Shown: piece by piece, positions 1 through 9,151 of the stretch
How the letters are laid out: every line of letters begins with the position of its first letter
How positions within the stretch are numbered: the first letter of the stretch is position 1
Notes under the pieces: model-generated
What the model saw: the letters and a program-made list of their open reading frames with translations, nothing else
The model's database searches: none
What the model was told of the DNA's origin: nothing
DNA from: CAZGHF01 sp043797305
Lineage (GTDB): Bacteria; Patescibacteriota; Minisyncoccia; UBA6257; GWB1-50-10
Length of the DNA stretch: 39,163 bases
Reading direction: 5' to 3'
Assembly: GCA_043797305.1 (NCBI GenBank)
Contig: JAZDPW010000021.1
Span: 1-39,163 of the forward strand
Made by a program: the position numbers and the translations under genes

Positions 1-1
1 G

Positions 2-208
2 GCGAGATTTGCCCAGCGGAATCTGCCGAAACTTTGGAAGGGTTCCTGTAAATGCGCCGGTCAAAAATCCGATAACGGAGTTTATCATAACGTTGCCAAT
101 CACCCTCACGGAGCAGGGAAGTGTCCAAACAAGTTTGAGACCTCCTATTCTCCCGAAAGAAAGGAAATTGTTTATTGTGAACAATGCTACAACGCCGAGG
201 TGGTTTAA
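2..208 (+). CDS. C-terminal end of a multi-zinc-ribbon protein (partial)
   Basis: An open frame runs in from the left edge and ends at TAA 206-208. It carries paired cysteines and histidines (KCAG..., H-N-V-A-N-H, GKCPNKFETSY) and ends in IVYCEQCYNAEVV. The next gene ends in IVYCRDCYLREVV, so the two are tandem paralogues of the same cysteine-rich family, which is common in CPR genomes. The start lies outside the window. The 72-residue ATG frame over the same bases has no such motifs and is rejected. Function is unknown; a zinc-binding role is inferred from the CxxC pairs. Confidence 0.8.
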   Translation, partial: ARFAQRNLPKLWKGSCKCAGQKSDNGVYHNVANHPHGAGKCPNKFETSYSPERKEIVYCEQCYNAEVV

Positions 209-223
209 AATGAATAAAGAGCC

Positions 224-1903
224 ATGAGCCAAGAAACAAAACAATGTCAGAATTGCAAGAATCAGTTCACAATTGAACTGGAGGACCTCAATTTCTACAA
301 GAAAATAGATGTCCCGCCGCCGACTTTTTGCCCGAAATGCCGACTGCAACGGCGGCTGGCTTGGTTTAAAGCGTTCCGTTTATACAAGCGCAAGTGTGAT
401 TTATGTGGAGAAGAAAAAATTTCCATGTACCGGCCCGATGCGTCGTACACCGTCTATTGTCCGGAGTGCTGGTTGTCGGATAAATGGGATCCGGAGGAAT
501 ACGCCGTAGATTACGATTTCTCCCGCTCGTTTTTCGATCAGTTCAACGAGCAAATGCACAAAGTACCGCTTAGAGGGCTTGCAATCAGCAAGTCGGCCAC
601 CGAGCTTTCGCCATTTACCAATCACTGTGATCACGCCAAGAATTGCTATCTCATTTTCTATTCCGATTACGACGAAGATTGCATGCACGGTTTCTATTTG
701 GCGCGGGATAAGTCGCTTTTGGACTGCAGCGTTTATTGGGATTGTGAAGAGTGTTACGACAGTATGAATGGATTTCGGAATAATCGGGTGCACGGCTCGC
801 GAGGCAACGTCCATACTTCATTAGACTGCTATTTTATCCGGGACGCGCGGAACATCGAGCATTGTTTCGGTTCGGCGAGTCTCCGGAACAAAAAGTATGT
901 TTTTTTCAACGAGCAGCTTACGAAAGAAGAATACGAAAATAAACTGAAGGGCATTGACTTCGGTTCTTACAGGGTTTATCAGGAAATGAAGTCCAAGTCC
1001 GAGGCCGTCTGGAAAAGAACGATTCCTCATCCGGCCTACGATTATATGTTTAACGAAAATTGCACCGGCAGTTACGTTTTTTATTCAAAGAACTGCAAGG
1101 AGTGTTATGATTCCGGTTATTGCGAGAATTGCAAATACATGCTGCTTATTAAAAACCCGTCGGTGAAAGACAGCTATGATTATACCGATTGGGGAGAAGG
1201 AGCAGAAAGGATTTACGAAGGAATTACGGTTGGCAACAGCGTTTCCGATGTGAGATTCAGTCAGGATGTTCACAGCAGCCATCACGTGGAATACTCGAAA
1301 AGCTGCATGAGCGGCGCTAATCTGTTCGGTTGTATCGGTTTGCGCAGTAAGGAGTACTGTATTTTGAACAAAAAGTACGGCAAGAACGAGTTCGATGAAA
1401 CGAGAAAGAAGATAATCGCCCAGATGAAAGAGCGGCGGGAATACGGAGAGTTTTTCCCTATGACCGTTTCTCCTCACGATTACAACGACACTTTCGCTCA
1501 CATGTTTTATCCGATGAGCAAGGAAGAAGTATTGAAGAAAGGTCTCAGTTGGTTCGAATATTCGCCAAGTGAATATAAAACGACGAAAAGCGCGGAAGAT
1601 TTACCGGACCATATCCGGGACGCCGACGAAAAGATTCTTAACGAAGTCATCGGGTGCGCAACGTGCTCGCGCGGCTATCGTATTACCCGGCAAGAGCTCC
1701 AATTTTTAAAACATCACAATTTACCTTTGCCCCGCCGCTGTCCGTTTTGCCGCATAGAGGAGAAAGTAAAACAATGGGTTTGGCAAATGAATTTGGTTGG
1801 GAGGAAATGCGGCAAATGCGGTACTTCGTTTCGGACTAATTATCGGGAAGAAGACGCCTCAATCGTTTATTGCAGGGATTGTTATCTCCGGGAGGTGGTT
1901 TAG
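224..1903 (+). CDS. Large multi-zinc-ribbon protein, CPR family often mislabelled CaiB/BaiF
   Basis: This 559-residue protein opens with a zinc ribbon (CQNCKNQF...CPKCRLQRR) followed at once by a second (KCDLCGEE...YCPECW). The long middle is rich in isolated cysteines within aromatic segments (CYLIFYSDYDEDC, CSVYWDCEECYDS, CKECYDSGYCENCKYM). Two more ribbons close it (CATCSRGY...CPFCR and CGKCGTSF...YCRDCY). I recognise the architecture as a family abundant in Patescibacteria, with no CoA-transferase domain despite a common database label. It lies 15 bases after a truncated paralogue, so the pair is probably co-transcribed. The start at 224 places the first CxxC at residue 8. The biochemical role is unknown; nucleic-acid or metal binding is a guess from the ribbons. 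Confidence 0.85.
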   Translation: MSQETKQCQNCKNQFTIELEDLNFYKKIDVPPPTFCPKCRLQRRLAWFKAFRLYKRKCDLCGEEKISMYRPDASYTVYCPECWLSDKWDPEEYAVDYDFSRSFFDQFNEQMHKVPLRGLAISKSATELSPFTNHCDHAKNCYLIFYSDYDEDCMHGFYLARDKSLLDCSVYWDCEECYDSMNGFRNNRVHGSRGNVHTSLDCYFIRDARNIEHCFGSASLRNKKYVFFNEQLTKEEYENKLKGIDFGSYRVYQEMKSKSEAVWKRTIPHPAYDYMFNENCTGSYVFYSKNCKECYDSGYCENCKYMLLIKNPSVKDSYDYTDWGEGAERIYEGITVGNSVSDVRFSQDVHSSHHVEYSKSCMSGANLFGCIGLRSKEYCILNKKYGKNEFDETRKKIIAQMKERREYGEFFPMTVSPHDYNDTFAHMFYPMSKEEVLKKGLSWFEYSPSEYKTTKSAEDLPDHIRDADEKILNEVIGCATCSRGYRITRQELQFLKHHNLPLPRRCPFCRIEEKVKQWVWQMNLVGRKCGKCGTSFRTNYREEDASIVYCRDCYLREVV

Positions 1904-1926
1904 TTGTAAGCCTCCATTTGTTTTGA

Positions 1927-1932
1927 TAGAAT
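1927..1932 (+). promoter_or_regulatory. -10 box placed for a leaderless proS mRNA
   Basis: TAGAAT ends seven bases before the proS ATG. Transcription would start at or within a base or two of the start codon, and no Shine-Dalgarno sequence fits in the gap. The same geometry recurs at several other genes in this window. Confidence 0.55.
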
Positions 1933-1939
1933 GGGGTAA

Positions 1940-3190
1940 ATGCGGCAATCTGAGCTTTTTACGAAAACCCTAAAAGAAGCGCCCAAGGACGAGGTGAGTG
2001 TGAACGCCAAGCTTTTAACGCGGGGCGGTTTTGTCTACAAAAACTCGGCCGGAGTTTACACCTATCTGCCTTTGGGCTGGCGGGTAATCCAAAAGATTGC
2101 CGGAATCATCCGCGAGGAAATGAACTTGATCGGCGGCAAGGAATTATTCATGCCAGCCATGGTGGAGAAAAAATATTGGGATAAGTCCGGCCGCTGGGAC
2201 GTGGAAGTCGGTTTCGAAGCCAAAGGAAAGAAAGAAAAAGATTCCAATTTCGTTCTCGGTTGGAGTCATGAAGAAGTTTTGACCGAAATCGCTTCCAAAT
2301 ACATAAGTTCCTACGAGGACCTGCCCTTTTACGCTTATCAGATTCAGACCAAGTTCCGGAACGAACCTCGGGCCAAATCGGGCCTTTTGCGGGGGCGGGA
2401 GTTCACGATGAAGGATTTATACAGCTTTCATGCCTCCGAAAACGACCTTTTCCGCTATTACGAGGAGGTTAAAAAGGCGTATCTCAAGATTTTCAGCCGG
2501 TGCGGCCTGAAAGCGATTTACACCACCGCCGCCGGCGGCGATTTTACGGTGTCGGATACCCATGAATTCCAGGTGGAAACGGAAGCCGGCGAAGACGAAG
2601 TTATCCTCTGCCGGCTTTGCGGTTTTGCCGAAAACAGGGAAATTTCCAAGCAAAAAGCCAAAGAAAGGTGCCCCAAATGCGATAACGGGGTGCTTGAGAA
2701 AATCAAAGCCGTCGAAGTCGGCAATATTTTCCCGCTCGGCACCAAGTATTCCGAGGCTTTCAATCTCCAGTTTGCGACCGAGGAGGGTAAAAAGGAATAT
2801 GTGGTGATGGGTTCCTACGGCATCGGTCTTGGCCGGGTGATGGGGACGGTAGTTGAGGTTTATCACGACAAAGACGGAATTATCTGGCCCGAGTCGGTTG
2901 CGCCTTTCCGGGCTCATCTTCTTTTGGTCGGGGAGGCGACGCCGGAATTGAAAAAGGAAGCCGATGAGGTTTACAATAAACTTGTTAAAGCCGGGGTAGA
3001 CGTGCTCTACGACGACCGAACAGAAGTGTCCGCCGGCGAAAAGTTCGCCGATGCCGACCTCTTGGGCATTCCTTATCGCCTGGTTGTGAGCGAAAAAACG
3101 GCTGTGCAGGATAAAATCGAGGTCAAGAAAAGAAACGAGGACAAGGCGAAATTGATGAAGTTGGAAGAACTGTTAAAAGTTATCAGTTAA
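1940..3190 (+). CDS. proS: Prolyl-tRNA synthetase, short form lacking the editing domain
   Basis: This class II aminoacyl-tRNA synthetase charges tRNA-Pro with proline in the cytoplasm. Motif 2 is visible at residues 139-158 (FRNEPRAKSGLLRGREFTMK) and motif 3 at 291-300 (GSYGIGLGRV). An anticodon-binding domain fills roughly residues 320-416. Standard bacterial ProRS is about 570 residues with a ~180-residue insertion domain between motifs 2 and 3 that removes mischarged Ala-tRNA. Here that stretch is only about 40 residues and holds a possible zinc knuckle, C224/C227 and C244/C247. At 416 residues the enzyme should lack cis-editing. A -10 box seven bases upstream fixes the start. Confidence 0.95.
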   Translation: MRQSELFTKTLKEAPKDEVSVNAKLLTRGGFVYKNSAGVYTYLPLGWRVIQKIAGIIREEMNLIGGKELFMPAMVEKKYWDKSGRWDVEVGFEAKGKKEKDSNFVLGWSHEEVLTEIASKYISSYEDLPFYAYQIQTKFRNEPRAKSGLLRGREFTMKDLYSFHASENDLFRYYEEVKKAYLKIFSRCGLKAIYTTAAGGDFTVSDTHEFQVETEAGEDEVILCRLCGFAENREISKQKAKERCPKCDNGVLEKIKAVEVGNIFPLGTKYSEAFNLQFATEEGKKEYVVMGSYGIGLGRVMGTVVEVYHDKDGIIWPESVAPFRAHLLLVGEATPELKKEADEVYNKLVKAGVDVLYDDRTEVSAGEKFADADLLGIPYRLVVSEKTAVQDKIEVKKRNEDKAKLMKLEELLKVIS

Positions 3191-3208
3191 TAGTTATAAG
3201 TTATTAAT

Positions 3209-4228
3209 ATGACTTTCAAAAAAAATATCGGCATAGATTTGGGAACCGACACCACTCAGATATATCTCGTCGGGAGCGGCGTGGTTTTGAACGAGCCGTC
3301 GATTGCCGCTTTCAACAACCGCACGAACCGGGTAGTGGCTTACGGCACGGAAGCGAAGAAAATGCTTTCCCGCACTCCGGCTCACATTACCGTTGCCCGG
3401 CCGGTCGTTCACGGCATCATTGCCGATTTCGAAATGGCCCGGGAAATGGTCCAGCGATTCATGAAAAGTCCCCGTATTCCCTGGTCCTGGTCAACCCGGG
3501 TGGTGGTCGGCGTGCCGACCAATCTTACCGAAGTTGAGCGGAAATCAGTTGAGGATTTGATTAAGGAATCGGGCGCCAACGAAGTTCATCTCGTCGAACA
3601 GCCTCTTGCCGCCGCCCTGGGCAGCCAGCTCAACATCGAAGAACCGACCGCTTATCTCGTTTTGGATATCGGAGCGGGGGCGAGCGACATGGCCATTATT
3701 TCGATGAACGGCATCGTTACTTCCAAGCGCCTTAAGATTGCCGGCGACTATCTGAACAATGAAATCGTAAAAGCGGTGCGGGACGAATTGAAGCTTCATA
3801 TCGGCGAGCCGACGGCCGAAGAAATAAAAGTGGCGGTCGGAACGGCTATGCCCCAGACCGAACGCCTGGATATTGCGGTAAGAGGAAGAGACGTTTCGAC
3901 CGGCCTGCCGCGGGAAACGGTGGTAAAAGACAATCAGGTGAGAAGCTGGCTTTCGAAATCCTTGAAGTTCATCGTTGAGGGCCTTAAAGACCTCATTGAA
4001 TCTTCGCCGGCCGAGCTTGTCGGCGACATCCACAAAAACGGCATTTATATGTGCGGCGGTATGAGTCAGCTCCGGGGTCTTCCCGAACTGCTCGAGAGGG
4101 AAACCGGCGTCGAGGTCAAACTCGTTGACGAACCGTTAACCTGCGTCGTCCGCGGCACGGGCGTAATAGTTGAAAAATTCGATAAATACCGCCATCTTTT
4201 GGATAACTTTCCCACTTTAAAGATCTAA
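3209..4228 (+). CDS. mreB: Rod shape-determining actin homologue MreB
   Basis: MreB is a bacterial actin that forms membrane-associated filaments steering the cell-wall elongation machinery. The 339-residue length is normal. The sequence opens with the phosphate-1 loop (IGIDLGTDTTQIYLVGSGVVLNEPS). It continues with VEQPLAAALGS, the phosphate-2 segment LVLDIGAGASDMAII, and the adenosine-motif region GIYMCGGMSQLRGLPELL. It heads a tight run, mreB-mreC-mreD-mrdA, with one base between mreB and mreC, which implies one operon. The cell is therefore predicted to be rod-shaped or elongating, although rodA is not in the window. Confidence 0.96.
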   Translation: MTFKKNIGIDLGTDTTQIYLVGSGVVLNEPSIAAFNNRTNRVVAYGTEAKKMLSRTPAHITVARPVVHGIIADFEMAREMVQRFMKSPRIPWSWSTRVVVGVPTNLTEVERKSVEDLIKESGANEVHLVEQPLAAALGSQLNIEEPTAYLVLDIGAGASDMAIISMNGIVTSKRLKIAGDYLNNEIVKAVRDELKLHIGEPTAEEIKVAVGTAMPQTERLDIAVRGRDVSTGLPRETVVKDNQVRSWLSKSLKFIVEGLKDLIESSPAELVGDIHKNGIYMCGGMSQLRGLPELLERETGVEVKLVDEPLTCVVRGTGVIVEKFDKYRHLLDNFPTLKI

Positions 4229-4229
4229 G

Positions 4230-4895
4230 ATGAACAGGTCTCCGCGATTTCTTTTGGGAATTCTGCTGATTCTTCTTTTTGTCGCGGCGGCATTTTTTTA
4301 TCGGAACGAGATTTTAAGTTTCTCGGGACTTATTCATTCCCTCGATTACGAAAAGTTGGAAGCGCTCCAACTCGAAAATCTGGTTCTTAAAACCGAGCTT
4401 GAGGCGCTCGAGGGTAAAAGCGAAACCATAAGCGATTCTTACGCGGCGGCAAAAATTTATTCGCGCTATCCATTCAACGACCGCCGCCTTGTGACCATAA
4501 ACTTGGGAGAAGAGGATGGTGTCCGCGAGGGGATGCCGGTCTTGGCACGGGAAGGAGTTCTTCTCGGCAAGGTAAGCGAAGTTTTCGGAAGGCAGAGCGT
4601 GGTGGAGACGATTTTCGACCCGGGTTGGCGTTCAAGCGTTGTCGTTGGTGAAGTAACGAAGGCACTTCTTGAAGGCGGAGTAACTCCTATTCTTACCCTC
4701 ATTTCGAAGGAATCGGCGGTCTCGCCCGGAGACAGGGTTTTGAACACTTCGCCCGAATTCCCGCTGGAACTTCTGCTGGGCGAGATAGAAGAAGTGACGC
4801 CGGCGTTAAATGACGTCTGGCTTACGGCTAAAATCAACACTCTTTACAACCTTGACGATTTGACCGAGGTTTTGGTCGTTATAAATTTTCCCTAA
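4230..4895 (+). CDS. mreC: Rod shape-determining protein MreC
   Basis: MreC is a bitopic periplasmic-side scaffold linking MreB filaments to penicillin-binding protein 2. This 221-residue form has an N-terminal membrane segment (about residues 7-25, LLGILLILLFVAAAFFY). A short coiled coil follows (about 38-62, EKLEALQLENLVLKTELEALEG). The beta-barrel MreC core includes VTINLGEEDGVREGMPVLAREGVLLGKV and VVETIFDPGWRSSVVV. It is shorter than the usual 270-350 residues. It sits between mreB and the mreD-like gene, which supports the assignment. Confidence 0.9.
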   Translation: MNRSPRFLLGILLILLFVAAAFFYRNEILSFSGLIHSLDYEKLEALQLENLVLKTELEALEGKSETISDSYAAAKIYSRYPFNDRRLVTINLGEEDGVREGMPVLAREGVLLGKVSEVFGRQSVVETIFDPGWRSSVVVGEVTKALLEGGVTPILTLISKESAVSPGDRVLNTSPEFPLELLLGEIEEVTPALNDVWLTAKINTLYNLDDLTEVLVVINFP

Positions 4896-4901
4896 TAACC
4901 C

Positions 4902-5351
4902 ATGAAAGTTTTGCCCGCCGTTGCCTTAGTTGCCGTTCTTTTCTTTTTGGGGCAATTTCAATTTTTGAGCATTGCCGGAGTAAATCCCAATCTTTTTCTC
5001 ATCGCTCTTCTTTTTTTCGCCGTCAAGGCGGATAAGTTCCGGTTCTTGGGTATTTTGCTTGCCGTATCCGCGGTTCTTACCGTTCTTTTCGACCCGCTCT
5101 GGCTTTTGCGAGTTTGGGGCGTTTTGCTCGTGGTTCTTGTCTTTTACCTTTTGAAATCTTTCATGACCGGCAACCGTTTCTACGATTTTTTGATTGGCAT
5201 TGCAGTGGGAACTTTTCTTTTCTATCACGTTGTTAATTTGTTCAATTTTGATTTGCCTTATGCTTTGATTTTTATGGAGATTGTCTATAACCTGGCGCTC
5301 GGAATTTTGCTTTGGGTCGTTTACGGGCGCCTATTCTCAAGAAGAGCATGA
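4902..5351 (+). CDS. mreD: MreD-like integral membrane protein
   Basis: This 149-residue, almost wholly hydrophobic protein has about five membrane segments. MreD is poorly conserved, so the call rests on position (after mreC, before mrdA), size and hydropathy. The motif NPNLFLIALLFFAVKADKFRFLGILLAV resembles the first half of MreD. The stop codon overlaps the mrdA start in an ATGA (5348-5351), which indicates translational coupling in the operon. Confidence 0.75.
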   Translation: MKVLPAVALVAVLFFLGQFQFLSIAGVNPNLFLIALLFFAVKADKFRFLGILLAVSAVLTVLFDPLWLLRVWGVLLVVLVFYLLKSFMTGNRFYDFLIGIAVGTFLFYHVVNLFNFDLPYALIFMEIVYNLALGILLWVVYGRLFSRRA

Positions 5352-7183
5352 AGAAACCCGGGGTAAATTTGGAAGATATTTTGGCCGATCACCTTCGGGA
5401 AGACGATTTAATCGAAGTGCCTTTAAGCTCGCAGGTTTTCCGGGGCTTTTGGGCGGTTGTCCTTCTCCTTGCCGCCGCCACGGTTTTTCAGCTTTTGAAT
5501 TTGGCTTTTACCAACCACGATTTTTACCGGACGAGGTCCTTGGCCAATATGAGTTATTCGCTTCAGGAACTGGCGCCGCGAGGCATTATTTTCGACCGGT
5601 TCGGCGTGCCGCTCGTTACCAACGACCCCGTTCTGAACGTTTTCCTCGTTCCTCATGAGCTTCCGGACGGCATAGAGGAGCGAGCGGAGGTTTTAGAGAT
5701 CGTAACCCGAACCCTCGGTTTGAACAAGGAAGAACTCGAATCGAAACTCAAGGAAAAAGACTGGCATTTCAGCGAAAAGTTTTTATTGAAGAGCGAACCC
5801 GACCACACCGAGATTGCCACCTTGGAGTCCAATAATTTTCCCGGTGTTCGTATCGAATCGTCCTTTAGCCGGGTTTACCGCGACCCCAAAGCTTTTTCCC
5901 ATGTTCTCGGTTTCGTCGGTCTTGCCGACCAGGATGACTTGAATAACAATCCCGAACTTTTTATTGACGACGAGGTCGGCAAAGCCGGCATCGAGGTTTA
6001 TTACGACAGCCGCCTGCGGGGCGAAAACGGCCGCGAGGTTTATCTTCGCGACGCTCTGGGCGACATCAAGGACAAAGAAGCTTTGGTTTTGGGAGAAGCC
6101 GGCGAGGATTTGAAAACTTTCATTGACGCCGATTTTCAGGAGTACTTTTACAACCGTCTCGCCGAAGGATTGAGAACACTCGGTCGGAGTGTGGGAGTGG
6201 GCATCGCCTTGAATCCCAAAAACGGCGAGGTCTTGGCGCTTTTCAATATTCCCGGCGTTGACGCTTCGGACCCGGCTCTTTCTTTAAATGACAAAGACCG
6301 GCCCTTTTTCAACCGGGCAATAAGCGGTCTTTACACTCCCGGTTCGACGATAAAGCCGCTTCACGCCACTGCCGCTCTCTCCGAAGGAGTCATAAGTCCG
6401 GAGAAACAGATTTTTTCCAAAGGGTTTATCGAGGTGCCGAATCCCTACAATCCCGATTCTCCCAGCCGGTTTTTGGATTGGAAAGCCCACGGCTGGGTGG
6501 ACGTCCGTTCCGCTCTTGCCCGTTCCTCAAACGTCTATTTTTATGAAGTTGGCGGCGGATTTCAGGACCAGCTGGGTTTGGGCATCGAACGCTTGCGGGA
6601 ATGGTGGCAGAAATTCGGCCTGAATGAAAAAACCGGTATTGACCTGCCTGGCGAAGAGAGCGGCTTTTTGCCGACTCCGGCCTGGAAAGAGGAAGCGACG
6701 GGCGAACCCTGGCGGCTCGGCGACACTTACAACATTTCAATCGGCCAGGGCGACCTTCTCATTACTCCGCTTGAGCTTTTGAATTTTATAAGTGCCATTG
6801 CCGCCGACGGCGTTTTCTACAAACCGAGAGTAGCGGACTTGGGCGGGGGCCCCGAAGTAATCAGGGATTTAAGCGGCGAGATTGGCGGCAGTTTACAGGT
6901 GGTTCAGGAAGGAATGAGGGATGCCGTCCAAAAATCCTACGGCACGGCGGTGATGCTCGATACTCTTCCCATCAATGTGGCGGCCAAAACCGGAACGTCT
7001 CAGGTTTTGAACAACGAAAAATTGAACGCTTTCTTCGTCGGTTACGCTCCCTACGAAGACCCCGAAATCGCGGTTCTGATTCTCGTTGAGGACGCCCGGG
7101 AGGGGAGTTTAAACACCGTGCCCATAGCTTACGACGTTTTTTTATGGTACTATAAAAACCGTTTAGGTTTGACAAATAACTGA
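5348..7183 (+). CDS. mrdA: Penicillin-binding protein 2 (elongation transpeptidase)
   Basis: This D,D-transpeptidase crosslinks peptidoglycan during cell elongation. The 611-residue protein has an N-terminal membrane anchor (about residues 30-55), the class B dimerisation region beginning ELAPRGIIFDRFGVPLVTN, and a complete penicillin-binding domain. The catalytic Ser333 and Lys336 are in the STIK box, the SxN motif is Ser393-Ser394-Asn395, and the KTGT box begins at Lys547. The start at 5348 overlaps the mreD stop by four bases and is preferred over an in-frame ATG 36 bases earlier that lies inside mreD. Confidence 0.95.
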   Translation: MKKPGVNLEDILADHLREDDLIEVPLSSQVFRGFWAVVLLLAAATVFQLLNLAFTNHDFYRTRSLANMSYSLQELAPRGIIFDRFGVPLVTNDPVLNVFLVPHELPDGIEERAEVLEIVTRTLGLNKEELESKLKEKDWHFSEKFLLKSEPDHTEIATLESNNFPGVRIESSFSRVYRDPKAFSHVLGFVGLADQDDLNNNPELFIDDEVGKAGIEVYYDSRLRGENGREVYLRDALGDIKDKEALVLGEAGEDLKTFIDADFQEYFYNRLAEGLRTLGRSVGVGIALNPKNGEVLALFNIPGVDASDPALSLNDKDRPFFNRAISGLYTPGSTIKPLHATAALSEGVISPEKQIFSKGFIEVPNPYNPDSPSRFLDWKAHGWVDVRSALARSSNVYFYEVGGGFQDQLGLGIERLREWWQKFGLNEKTGIDLPGEESGFLPTPAWKEEATGEPWRLGDTYNISIGQGDLLITPLELLNFISAIAADGVFYKPRVADLGGGPEVIRDLSGEIGGSLQVVQEGMRDAVQKSYGTAVMLDTLPINVAAKTGTSQVLNNEKLNAFFVGYAPYEDPEIAVLILVEDAREGSLNTVPIAYDVFLWYYKNRLGLTNN

Positions 7184-7243
7184 TAACTAATGACTAATAA
7201 CACCGATGTCATAAGTTATAAGTTATGAGTTAAAAGTCAATTT

Positions 7244-7705
7244 ATGGAAATTACTTATTTATCCCAGGAACACTACGACGAACTTCAAAAGGAACTTGAA
7301 GAATTGAAAACCGTCGGCCGAGGCGAGGTAGCAAAGCGCCTGAAACAAGCCAAGGAACTCGGCGACCTTTCGGAAAACTCCGAATATCAGGAAGCCAAGT
7401 TTGCCCAGTCCAAGCTTGAAGGGCGGATTGGCGAGTTGAACGAAATCATCCGCAACGCTTCCATCATCAAGAAATCGGTCGGGGCGGCTACCGTAAGAAT
7501 CGGTTCCGAAGTAAAACTCGAGAAAGACGACAAGAGCGAGGTGAAATATACCATTGTCGGTTCGAACGAGGCTTCGCCGGTCAAGGGCCTGATTTCCAAC
7601 GAATCGCCGCTCGGCCGGGCAATTTTGGGCAAGAAAGTCGGCGACGTCGTGAAGATCGAAACCGCCGCCGGTGTCAAGGGCTATAAAATCTTATCTATTG
7701 AATAA
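7244..7705 (+). CDS. greA: Transcription elongation factor GreA
   Basis: GreA enters the RNA polymerase secondary channel and stimulates cleavage of backtracked transcripts. At 153 residues it is normal length. The N-terminal coiled coil carries ERLSQEH-type and LGDLSENSEYQEAKFAQSKLEGRI segments; the acidic tip pair lies in GDLSENSEY. The C-terminal FKBP-like domain has VKLEKDDKSEVKYTIVGSNEA and ESPLGRAILGKKVGDVV. It is followed nine bases later by lysS. The 60-base gap before it is made of short TAAGTTATAAGTTA-type repeats. Confidence 0.96.
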   Translation: MEITYLSQEHYDELQKELEELKTVGRGEVAKRLKQAKELGDLSENSEYQEAKFAQSKLEGRIGELNEIIRNASIIKKSVGAATVRIGSEVKLEKDDKSEVKYTIVGSNEASPVKGLISNESPLGRAILGKKVGDVVKIETAAGVKGYKILSIE

Positions 7706-7714
7706 ATAGGTTTC

Positions 7715-9151
7715 ATGTTAGAGGACTTAATAAGGGAAAAGCGGCAGAAATTGGAAAAGTACGAAAGCGTTGAATCCGCCTACCCGGCCAAGGTAAAACG
7801 CGATTTTTCCTTGGGCAAAGTAACCGAGAACTTCGGCAAATTCGAAGGAAAAAAAGCTTCGGTGACCGGCCGGGTCATGGCCCGGCGGGACCAGGGGAAA
7901 ATAATATTTGCGCCGATTGACGACGGTTCGGGCCGTCTTCAACTCGTTTTAAGCGGCGAGAAAACCGGCAACTTCGAACTCATCAAGGAAACCTTGGACG
8001 TCGGCGATTTCGTGGAAGCCGAAGGCGAGGTGATGAAAACCCAGAGCGGCGAAAAGAGTTTGGAAGTGAAGGAGATAAGAATCATCGCCAAGAGCTTGCG
8101 GCCGCTCCCGACCGAATGGTTCGGGATAGAAGATGTCGAGACGCGCCTGCGGGAAAGGTATTTGGATATTCTTCTCCGCCCGGAGGTCCGGGAAATGTTC
8201 GTCAAGAAGGACAAATTCTGGAATGCGGTCAGAACCTTCATGAAAAAAGCGGAATTTCTGGAAGTGGAAACTCCGGTTTTGGAAAACGTTCCGGGTGGGG
8301 GCGATGCCGAGCCGTTTACGACCCATATGAACGCCTTAAGCCGGGATTTTTATCTCCGGATTTCCCTTGAATTGCCCTTGAAGAAACTTTTGGTTGCCGG
8401 TTACGAAAAAGTTTATGAAATTGGAAGGATTTTCCGCAACGAGGGAATAGACAAGGAGCATCTTCAGGATTACACCCAGATGGAATGTTACTGGGCTTAC
8501 GTCGATTACAACGACATGATGGAATTCACCGAGGAGCTGTACAAACACGTGATAAAAGAAGTTTGCGGCGGCCTGAAGACGGAAGCGTACGGAGAAAGAA
8601 TTAACTGGGGCGAGGCTTGGAAGAGAGTGGATTATTATGAAATTTTCAAAAAGGAAACCGGTCTTGATTTGAAGCATGCGACTCACAGCGATCTTCTCGA
8701 TAAAGCCCGTAAGCTGGGGTTGGAACCCGAGAAAGGCGCCGGCAAGGGTCGGCTCATCGACCTTATTTTCAAAAACACCGCCCGGAAGAAAATCGTGGAG
8801 CCGTCGTTTCTCGTTGACCCGCCGGTTGAAGTGGAACCGCTCGCCAAGCGCTTGTCCCGCGATCCGGGGCGGGTGGCGAGATTCCAGATAATGGCCGTTG
8901 GCACCGAACTCGGCAAAGGATTCTCGGAATTGAACGACCCGATTGACCAGCGCAAGCGTTTTGAAGAGCAGATGAAATTGCGGGCCGAAGGGGACAAGGA
9001 AGCCCAGCGGCTCGACGAGGATTATCTGCGGGCGATGGAGTACGGTATGCCGCCTTCGGCCGGTTTCGGCATGTCCGAACGGCTTTTCGCGGTTTTAATG
9101 GACAAGCCAGTAAGAGAAACGGTCATCTTTCCGCTAATGAGGGAAAAATGA
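7715..9151 (+). CDS. lysS: Lysyl-tRNA synthetase, class II
   Basis: The enzyme charges tRNA-Lys. The 478-residue protein has an N-terminal OB-fold anticodon-binding domain (about residues 45-135, KASVTGRVMARRDQGKIIFAPI), then the class II catalytic core. The core includes RYLDILLRPEVREMF (motif 1 region), YEIGRIFRNEGIDKEHLQDYTQMECYWA (motif 2) and GFGMSERLFAVLMDKP near the C terminus (motif 3). One difference from common LysRS is a few altered residues in motif 3, but the order of motifs is intact. It overlaps the next gene by four bases. Confidence 0.94.
   Translation: MLEDLIREKRQKLEKYESVESAYPAKVKRDFSLGKVTENFGKFEGKKASVTGRVMARRDQGKIIFAPIDDGSGRLQLVLSGEKTGNFELIKETLDVGDFVEAEGEVMKTQSGEKSLEVKEIRIIAKSLRPLPTEWFGIEDVETRLRERYLDILLRPEVREMFVKKDKFWNAVRTFMKKAEFLEVETPVLENVPGGGDAEPFTTHMNALSRDFYLRISLELPLKKLLVAGYEKVYEIGRIFRNEGIDKEHLQDYTQMECYWAYVDYNDMMEFTEELYKHVIKEVCGGLKTEAYGERINWGEAWKRVDYYEIFKKETGLDLKHATHSDLLDKARKLGLEPEKGAGKGRLIDLIFKNTARKKIVEPSFLVDPPVEVEPLAKRLSRDPGRVARFQIMAVGTELGKGFSELNDPIDQRKRFEEQMKLRAEGDKEAQRLDEDYLRAMEYGMPPSAGFGMSERLFAVLMDKPVRETVIFPLMREK

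Noticed and set aside
9..227. 72-residue ATG frame at the left edge
   Set aside because: The frame one step over (2-208) has cysteine pairs and the same ending as the next gene; the 72-residue product has no recognisable feature.
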